Source of the DNA: Schistocephalus solidus
Lineage: Eukaryota > Platyhelminthes > Cestoda > Diphyllobothriidea > Diphyllobothriidae
Direction: 5' to 3'
Length of the DNA stretch: 64,000 nt
NCBI GenBank assembly: GCA_017591395.1
Contig: WEDG01003484.1
Span: 62,001-126,000, forward strand
The notes beneath the pieces were generated by a model. The model was not told the DNA's origin, searched no databases, and was given only the letters and a program-made list of their open reading frames with translations. The position numbers and the translations under genes were made by a program. Of this stretch, positions 59,026 through 64,000 are shown one piece after another. Each line of letters opens with the position of its first letter. Within the stretch, counting starts at the first letter, position 1.

Positions 59026-59270
59026 ATGAGCTTGTTGCGCAGTTGGTATAGCGTTAGACTTCTTAGCACCAGGTCGTGAGTTTGATACTCCGTCGGCGCA
59101 GCGCCTGGGGCTGGGTATGGCTGGCTGATGACGGCTAATAAGCCAGAAATGGCCATTCCAGTGTCCCTTGTCTTTGTTTGTCATTTTATTCTGCATATAT
59201 CCTCAGCTGCCTTGCGGCTGCTGGTGGGGTTCGAGGGTTAGCCCCAAGGCACAACGGGACGAGTAAGTCC
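59026..59270 (+). repeat. HHR unit B2
   Basis: Head decayed (GTTTGATACTCC for box B), hammerhead-like core 59119-59163, full tail with TGCCTT...AAGGCA and GGGG...CCCC. The tail stops at GAGTAAGTCC and joins a second core at 59271. Confidence 0.75.
59119..59163 (+). ncRNA. Hammerhead-ribozyme-like motif in unit B2
   Basis: GGCTGG, CTGATGA (59125-59131), stem II GGCT/AGCC with AATA loop, GAAA (59146-59149), TGGCCAT, T, CCAGTG (59158-59163). The T-G wobble of unit A1 stem I is a T-A pair here. Predicted cut after 59157. Confidence 0.6.
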
Positions 59271-59345
59271 TGGCTGATGACGGCTAATAAACCAGAAATG
59301 GTCATTTCAGTCTCCCTTTTCTTTGTCGGCAAAGTTCATCCATTT
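59271..59345 (+). repeat. HHR unit B3, core only
   Basis: Starts at TGGCTGATGA directly behind the tail of B2, with CTGATGA (59274-59280), GGCT...AACC, GAAA (59295-59298), TGGTCAT and TCAGTC (59307-59312), then TCTCCCTTTTCTTTGTCGG. It ends against a minus-strand head. Confidence 0.65.
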
Positions 59346-59475
59346 ATGGTTTATTATCTGTTTACAGTCAGCCATACCCGCCTGCAGATCTCAATGACCT
59401 GGGATTAAAAGCAGGATATTTTTAGCTACTGAAGGCTCTACCACTTAACCCAGGGCCCGCCGTTCTGTCGCCTGC
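59340..59475 (-). repeat. HHR unit, minus-strand head
   Basis: On the minus strand: GGGCCCTGGGTTAAGTGGTA (box A-like), TTTTAATCCCAGG (decayed box B), GGCGGGTATGGCTGACTG and AATAAACCATAAATGG. Head-to-head with unit B3. Confidence 0.55.
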
Positions 59476-59479
59476 GATC

Positions 59480-60105
59480 AGGAAATTAATGAGCTGTATG
59501 TTTTTACTGTGCATTATAACGTTCCATACCGCTGTATTTTTTCAACTAGAGTGGTGAAGATTCCGATAGGCTTACCAATTTCAAAACTCAATTTCACCGA
59601 GCATAGGCGAAATTGATAGAATCGCACTATTTCACGGCTTGAACCGTTGCCTATTCTCTCAAAGCCTGTTGACACCTTATTACTGGTAAGAAAAAGTGGT
59701 CATTTCATAAATGAACTATAGAGGATGGGGGACTCGGTGTTAGGAGATACAGTATGGACAAACAATCCGTCCTCGTTATCCTTCCTTTGCTCCTGCCACG
59801 ACTTCTTGCTCAATGAAGTTTCTTACCACGTTTAAGTTCCTTCGCGATCTAAAAACAAAAAAATGACTGGTAATTTAAACAATGTATGCTCGGTATTTTT
59901 GGCCCGAGAATGTGGAGGGGAAAAGTTGAGGTCACCCACATAAGTTTCCGTTGAATCCCTGAAGTGTTTTTTTGCCAGTTGAAGGCTAACTTACTCGTCG
60001 TAGATGTGCATTGAAAGGCCTTGGTTGCCTACTTGCCACCCCAACGGGCTATGCCGAGGCTGCGCTAGCGTAGAATGGGTCCAGACTGCCATATTATGCG
60101 TCCCT
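59480..60105. other. Unassigned AT-rich sequence
   Basis: No supported feature. Confidence 0.5.
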
Positions 60106-60109
60106 CGCT

Positions 60110-60480
60110 GTAATAAATATTAAACACTTGAATCTATCACAATTCTCAAATAATTGGGGCTCGGAAGGCAACCACTTAATGGGCTAATACGTTCCTAGGT
60201 ATGACTGAGAGTCAGGCTGCTATGTCTTTCCACTTAATTTCACCTTCTCAGATCACTCATGGATGCACGTACATGTGAGGAAAGATATGTATAGAGAAAA
60301 ATCAAGCGCTTGACACCACATAATCCACTTTCGTGGCTATTCAGTGCATTCCGCTCTGGTATAACTACAACGCGCTTGAATCCATCACTACCTGCCAAGA
60401 GTTTTGGTTTGGAAGGCTATCAGGCTTGACACTTTTCAGGACTAAGGGCCATGCTGCAGTGTTTCATTTTTTAACTGATT
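60110..60480 (+). repeat. Diverged NLR-Z 3' UTR remnant
   Basis: GACTGAGAGTCAGGCTGCTATG near 60203 and AACGCGCTTGAATCCATCAC...TTTGGTTTGGAAGGCTA near 60370-60415 match the module and its connecting segment, in the plus orientation. No coding part. Confidence 0.55.
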
Positions 60481-63125
60481 TCATTAAATGCTTAACTATA
60501 TGTGATCAGTGGACCCCTTATTACAGACTGATAGATACGGACCGGTGATCGCATTGTGCGTGGTACGCATACACAGCCTGAAAACCCTCGTCAGACACTG
60601 CACTTTGCCCGCCTTCAGTCATCTTGACTTCGTCTTTCCGTAGGAGAATGGCTTTTGTGGGAGAGAAAGGTGAGATAGTTGCAAAACAAGTCTGTCTCAC
60701 TATACAAAATTCACACGTATGTGAACACCGTGGAGTCCTTCTCATGGTAGAGCTTCGGACGTCATTACTAGTGATGACGAAACTATCAGACGTCGTAGGC
60801 TAGTGAGGCCTTGCCATCAACAGGTGCCGGTTAAAGAACCAATTGCATTTCATTGTATGAATTAAGACAACGAAGAAAGTAAATAGCAGCCATGTAGGGC
60901 TTAGTCACTGTCAACTTCAGTCAGTAATGTCACAGACAGTGCACAAAACGTCATACAGAACTCAACGTCGGAAGGTAAGTTCAGCCAACTATCATAATAA
61001 AACCAAGACAATAGCTGTGCCCTCGCCATCGGATCATGTATTTTAGGAATCAAATGTCTGCTGTCTTACATCGTGATGATTACGCTAGCATTCCCTTCTC
61101 AATAAACAACAAGAGGGCAATCAGCATGCACGTAACAAAATTAGGCCCTATTTTAAACTTTGCTAATTTTCTTGCCAAGCAAGTGCTGGAATGCGGTCAC
61201 AGACGGAAACGACCATCGATTCCGATGACGTTCTCTGTGTGTCCCACAGCATGGAAGGAGCAGGGATGGTAACTTGCATGTAAACAGTAGACTTACGATG
61301 TGTATACCACACACTCACCTCCTCCCGGTGACAAGACGGAAGACAGAAGGTGGGGTCGGGCACAGCGGTTAATAAACTTAAACAGCCGTCTACGCGTGCC
61401 ACATGCGTCTGTTCCACGCACGATTGTCCAAAATCTCATTCAATAAGAAAGACCCGATTTGAAACAAATTGTCCTAATTGTTCCATATTCAAAAGTTTAA
61501 CTTTTGACGTTTATACAAACGCTCGACTGTTTTGGTGCCTCCAGCCTGCAAGATTACCCGAAGAAAAATAAGATTCTACAAAATGCTATTCTTATTAATG
61601 TTGAATAGTATTGTTAAAGTATATAACTAAATTTTTTCAGTTTAATTCCACTTGGCATAAAAGACTGAGTGCCGTCATATTTTCGTGGCACCTGGGCTCT
61701 ACCTGATTGTGGGCAGGTTATGACTCGTGCCCGTGTTTCTGGTGATTTTTTCAGCTCCATATATTCACGAAAAAAATACCTTTGGTCAAGTTATAAAAAT
61801 AAACCAACGCACACACACACTGCACCGAGCTTCATAAAATGGTGACCAGTATTTTTCGGTAAAAATCCGAATGTTCCACAATTTGTCAATAGGGCTTGTT
61901 CCTTCACGAAATTAACGCGTCAGTCCGAAAAAAAAACATTCAAATGGGTCTATGTTTATTTCGGTGAGTTATGCCTAAAATTATAGTCATCTCATTTATT
62001 TGGCAACACCTCTCATTCTGAAGAATAGTGTGTTTGGACGAAATTTTTTGTTAAACTCTTAAACAAGTTGTAATTGCCAGACAATTGTGGAGTGCTCATA
62101 TTCCTACCTGCGTACCCAACTCATCTCACAGGTATTAATGTCAATCACACATTATACCGCAATAGCGCTTACTGACCAGCAAGTTTGGCCTTGAATTTCA
62201 TGTTATTAAAACCGGGGGTCCGGTATGGCCATATGTATTGTGGAGCGTGTCCTTGTCAGTTCCTCTCCAAGCGATTGCAGACGGCATCTTCAGAGACCTA
62301 GAGTGTTACGTGGTTTACAAGACTGGCGTTTGACGCTTTAGATTTATAAACCTGGAGTATTTCACGATTCAAAGCCCTGCTCGCTTATTACTATGCAGGA
62401 TGATATAAGGAAGCCATAAAACCTGTACAATGAATTACTGTGTAGATAGGTAAGAGAATATCATTCAAGTCATGGTAAACGGTTTCGAAGCTTTTGGATG
62501 CAAATCTATTATACCTTTAATATATGAGCATCTTCTCTCCTCCCAAAATTACAAATTGCATTACGCAGCTAACTACTTTGCTCTTATGCCTACGGATTGG
62601 CTCAGTCATTTAAATAGATCCGCATTACTAGCCTTAATGTGGTTGTACTCACTCTCCCGAAGTTTATTGTACAAAATCCTCCAGGCTTCATTCGAGTGAG
62701 TGCCGCAAATGATGAGAATTACCACTGCTGCCTCAGATGGTGGACACAGACGTAAGTGGACGTGTGTTTGTTTATAGTGAAGCTGGTGTGAGTTACCTCT
62801 TAACCTGGCTTCACTGTATCCCTGCCCACAAAGTCAAGACGGTCGATGGTGGCTTTGTGTTTAGTGGCTAACAAAGCCGAGCTGCCAGTGCAAACTCCAG
62901 AACCCAACTAAACCAAATAATTTTCAAGTGGCTGCGAAGAGCCTGCAAGTGGTGGGACGAAAGGCAACGAGTTTCGGTCAGAAATCTCCCACAGTAGTTG
63001 AATAAACTCTCCCTTATGAGAGACTGGCGCTCGCCGATCTGATAAAAGGAACATGCTAGCCCACATGTGCCTTGAAGCAAAATCGAGATGCCACATGGGT
63101 ACTCGCATAGCAACTATTGATGTAG
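60481..63125. other. Unassigned AT-rich sequence
   Basis: No supported feature; ORFs up to 84 codons without motifs. Confidence 0.5.
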
Positions 63126-63129
63126 GCAG

Positions 63130-63290
63130 AAGAGGTGGTAGTGAAAAAGACAGATTACTACACTCCATGACAAAAGTTCCTGGCTTCGAATTGCAGGTGC
63201 TCCACACCAGTGATTTAGTATGACCATGGTGATGGCTTGAAATGGCCATTCCGGTCTCCCTTGTCTTTTCTGCACCACCTTGTCTGCCTA
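63130..63290 (+). repeat. HHR unit, isolated decayed copy
   Basis: Box B-like GGCTTCGAATTGCAGG near 63182, a damaged CTGATGA region, then GAAATGGCCATTCCGGTCTC (from 63239) and CCTTGTCTTTTCTG. The 3' half of the ribozyme-like core is intact, the 5' half lost. Confidence 0.55.
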
Positions 63291-63496
63291 AGCTCTCCTT
63301 TATTTTGTACTTCATTGGTAAGCAATGTTAGGATTCGATAAGGAAAATACCGGTAGGTATTGTAGAAAAACATTTGAAAAATTGAAAGTACGGCAAGGAT
63401 GCCTTGTATGGTCGATTAGATAGGATACGAAAAAGGAACCACCCCCAATATAAGTGGCTTTGCGCTAATCTTCAAGGAAATAAGGTTGAAGATGAA

Positions 63497-63533
63497 GGTG
63501 AGAGTTGGGGTTAAGTTTAGGGTTAGGTTTAAG
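63497..63533 (-). repeat. Telomere-like tract (GGGTTAGG variants)
   Basis: TTTAGGGTTAGGTTTAAG with related G-rich bases. AAGTGGCTTTGCGC lies just upstream (63452-63465), reverse-complementary to a segment beside 13070-13215. Confidence 0.5.
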
Positions 63534-63540
63534 TTTGCAA

Positions 63541-63750
63541 GGTTTCCACAGTAATCGTATGGAATTCGGCGTAGAGGCAGAGAGCTGGTCCCAATTACTG
63601 ACGATAACACTTCGTCGTGGAAACATGCACCATACTGAAAGGTTTCCACAGTAATCGTGTGGAATTCGGCGTAGAGCTGGTCCCAATTACTGACGATAAC
63701 ACTTCGTCGTGGAAACCTTATTCTACACTGAGTGATGCACCATACTGAAA
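63541..63750 (+). repeat. Two direct copies of a 100-base foldback unit
   Basis: GGTTTCCACAGTAATCGT begins at 63541 and again at 63641. The second copy is bounded by GGTTTCCAC and GTGGAAACC, with AGTAAT and ATTACT pairing inside; the first ends GTGGAAAC. The copies differ by a short insertion in each (GGCAGA in copy 1; CTTATTCTACACTGAGTGAT-like in copy 2). Confidence 0.85.
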
Positions 63751-64000
63751 ACATAGGTAGTAACTAAAAGCTTGGACACGTTTTTCGCTGATTGTCTGCC
63801 CCTGTGAGGGTTCCGACTCATCAGTGGCTTCATCGGCATTCCTCTTACTGGCAGGATAAAGTTTTGTCTTTGTGTTTGAGCGTGGAGCCTCGTTCTTCTG
63901 TCCTCACATAGAGGTAGTTTATGGCTGGCTGTCGAGATAGGATAAACGAGAAGTGGTAGCCATCTTCTTCCCTGTCTATACCAGTATCCTTTATCAGCGA
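63751..64000. other. Unassigned window end
   Basis: No supported feature. On the minus strand near 63815-63832 a CTGATGAGTC string occurs without the rest of a hammerhead. Confidence 0.5.

Noticed and set aside
63780..63840. CTGATGAGTC on the minus strand as a hammerhead
   Set aside because: GTC/GAC could close a stem, but GAAA is displaced by several bases and no stem I is visible.

Overview
This 64 kb window is eukaryotic, non-genic, repeat-rich DNA. I recognise no host protein gene, rRNA or functional tRNA gene. Every coding-like stretch that could be identified belongs to a transposable element, and nearly all are broken. The element mix is a non-LTR element with an APE-type endonuclease, an RT and C-terminal C2H2 fingers; BEL/Pao remnants; several Penelope-like (PLE) families with GIY-YIG domains; and tRNA-headed tandem repeats with a hammerhead-ribozyme-like core. 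This suggests a flatworm, most likely a tapeworm of the Spirometra/Schistocephalus type. That assignment is an inference from recalled family resemblance and was not tested by a search.

Layout. 1-8064: an older plus-strand copy of the non-LTR family (here NLR-Z) is split by a near full-length minus-strand copy (774-6849), with a slightly diverged 12-13 bp target duplication. 8546-12549: five tandem units of an unknown ~800 bp satellite. 14386-17153 and 23060-23500: a decayed BEL/Pao element, split by a second near full-length NLR-Z copy on the plus strand (17154-23046) with an exact 13 bp target duplication. 25-29 kb: tRNA-like SINE heads (SINE-A). 29.5-31.4 kb, 40.3-43 kb, 45.4-45.8 kb and 47.7-51.6 kb: PLE remnants of at least three kinds on both strands. 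39.2-40.2 kb and 58.6-59.5 kb: tandem arrays of a ~300 bp unit with a tRNA-like pol III head, a hammerhead-like core and a strongly paired tail (called HHR units). The rest is AT-rich sequence with microsatellites, degenerate telomere-like tracts, small foldback repeats and scattered NLR-Z 3' ends.

How the parts relate. NLR-Z and the PLEs are the only recognisable sources of reverse transcriptase; no copy here is intact, so each would depend on active copies elsewhere. The HHR units and SINE-A encode no protein and would be passengers. The two observations most worth following are (1) the tandem tRNA-headed units whose centre folds like a hammerhead ribozyme, similar in design to the schistosome Sm-alpha satellite and to retrozymes, and (2) a 3'-terminal hairpin of NLR-Z whose arms stay paired in four copies while the loop changes.
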